Positions 60,855 to 62,000 of a stretch of DNA of 62,000 nucleotides are shown here, in pieces. The stretch is from Chrysomallon squamiferum (lineage: Eukaryota > Mollusca > Gastropoda > Neomphalida > Peltospiridae): the NCBI GenBank assembly GCA_012295275.1, contig CM022665.1, positions 4,939,167 to 5,001,166 of the forward strand, written 5' to 3'. The translations under genes and the position numbers were made by a program. Each line of letters begins with the position of its first letter. Within the stretch, counting starts at the first letter, position 1. The notes below the pieces were generated by a model. That model did no database searches, had not been told where the DNA came from, and saw nothing but the letters and a program-made list of their open reading frames with translations.

Positions 60855-61932
60855 TTCATTTATTTATTTATTTAAATTTCTTAAATAATGGAAGTTCTTT
60901 TCTTTCTTTTGATTTCGTTTTTTTTTATTATTATTATTTTTTTTTTTTTTTTTTTTTTTTTTTTGAACGTAATTTTATATTTGATTTGTATTTGATGTTT
61001 TTATTTAGTGTTTATGCCCTGAAAAAAAGAAAAAAAACATGTTTTACGACATGCATTGTGCTCCATATTTGTAAGCTGTGTTCCGCAAGAGGGCCCACAG
61101 AACGTGCGGAGATCTCTAGGACATCGTGACATTCACAACAAAAGAATTCTCAAAATAGATCTCTTTCATTATTTGTACTTTGCTTTTCTTCAATATTTAC
61201 ACACACGCGCGCGCGCACGCACGTACACACACACAAACAAACACAATTGTATTTTTACTTAATTTTTATTTTTTAAGTGAAAGAGATTTTACGTAAAGCG
61301 AACAATGATGGTATTACAGAAAGACATTTAGAAATAAGCTAAATTAATCTTCTTTTTCTAATAATTCATTCATTCATTCATTCATTCATTCATTTATTAT
61401 TATTATTATTATTATTAGTTTGCTTGATTTTTGAGTGTTGGTTTGTTTATTTGTTTCTTTGCTTACTTATTTGTTTGCTTACTAGTTTGTTTTTTCTATT
61501 AAGAGAAAAAAACACCAAAAAACAAGAAGAAAAAAACTGTTACCTCGATCGTGAAATTTAGCGCTTGAATAAACACCGTTTTGGTTGAATGCATCAGTGT
61601 GTGTTGTAGGGATAAATTATAATGTGCTATAGATTACAAAAAGCGGTAACCAAAATAGAATCCTGTCAAACCAGTTTCCTAATGAAAGCAGAACATTATT
61701 CCTATGTTCAGTTATCGTTTTCGCTGAATCACACTATACTGTTGTTTTCGTGTCAAATTTCGTTATTTGTTTAATTATTCTGTTTAGTTGTAGTTTTCTT
61801 CTTTTCAAATAAACTGAACACAACCTTTTAAATTATTTAACGTTCCACTCAGTGCGCCATAATTTCCGCATGTTTCTGAAACTTGCCGTGAGCTGAAAAT
61901 ATATAATGAAATACATGAAATTAAAAATACAG

Positions 61933-61972
<40 letters not shown>

Positions 61973-62000
61973 TTTTTTGATGATGTGTTTCTTGTCTTGC

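Larger units (their letters stand above)
57425..62000. other. Downstream intergenic region, no gene recognised
   Basis: AT-rich with two minisatellites (listed separately), poly-T runs (58969-58996, 60935-60964, 61927-61967), (CA)n at 59635-59675, (ATTT)n at 60220-60262 and 60800-60872, CG/CA-rich 61199-61230, and ATTC at 61365-61393. A 60-residue frame at 58605-58787 is non-repetitive but has no motif. Confidence 0.5.

Noticed and set aside
61199-61230. CpG-rich CA/CG tract as a promoter
   Set aside because: It is a simple CACGCGCG repeat without a nearby gene.

Overview
This window reads as nuclear DNA of an invertebrate animal, most likely a lophotrochozoan and perhaps a mollusc (inference). 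Genes are split into short exons with GT/AG borders, introns are long and AT-rich, and an unusually large share of the sequence is microsatellite: (TC)n, (AG)n, (ATT)n, (AAC)n, (CA)n, GATA/GACA, long poly-A and poly-T. There are no operons, no bacterial ribosome sites, and I see no rRNA, tRNA or CRISPR array. A 200-base run of N at 1035-1234 marks a scaffold gap.

Host genes from left to right. (1) Minus strand, 9653 to 1691: an 11-exon gene for a secreted protein with a signal peptide, a CAP/SCP domain, and cysteine-rich EGF-like and ShKT modules. (2) Plus strand, 16329-19761: a three-exon gene for a 204-residue Ser/Arg-rich protein I do not recognise. (3) Minus strand, 26683 to about 24938: a related gene sharing an exon with an R-R-K-S-x-E-F-E-D-L core; genes 2 and 3 converge. 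(4) Plus strand, 43149-43670: a possible single-exon gene (173 residues) with a hydrophobic N-terminus and a short coiled coil, preceded by a TATA box. (5) Plus strand, 46121-57365: a five-exon gene for a 403-residue type I membrane protein with a SUEL/rhamnose-binding-lectin-like ectodomain, a Thr-rich stalk, one membrane span and a cytoplasmic tail.

The outstanding region is about 32.65-41.75 kb. It holds a decayed endogenous viral element related to parvovirus NS1. Several copies of an SF3 helicase (Walker A GP[ST]TIGKS, Walker B RIILVDE) lie head to tail on the plus strand. One copy still has an N-terminal HUH nickase-like region (HLHVIV plus a Tyr motif YMKYLK). The array splits into two units of roughly 4-4.5 kb. 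Palindromes bound them at three points, all carrying GCGTACGC. In each unit the order is: helicase plus basic tail, then NS1-like gene with N-terminal nickase region, then a small ORF of unknown function. I find no capsid gene. The array ends beside a near-perfect foldback of about 100-bp arms (41745-42215).

The rest is intergenic or intronic simple-sequence DNA with a few recognisable items: a 234-bp mariner/Tc1-type remnant with 33-bp inverted ends (14881-15114), an (AG)n tract inside a perfect inverted repeat (10791-10980), diverged tandem duplications (23.8, 27.5-28.2 and 53.1-53.35 kb), and two minisatellites (57.9 and 59.1 kb).
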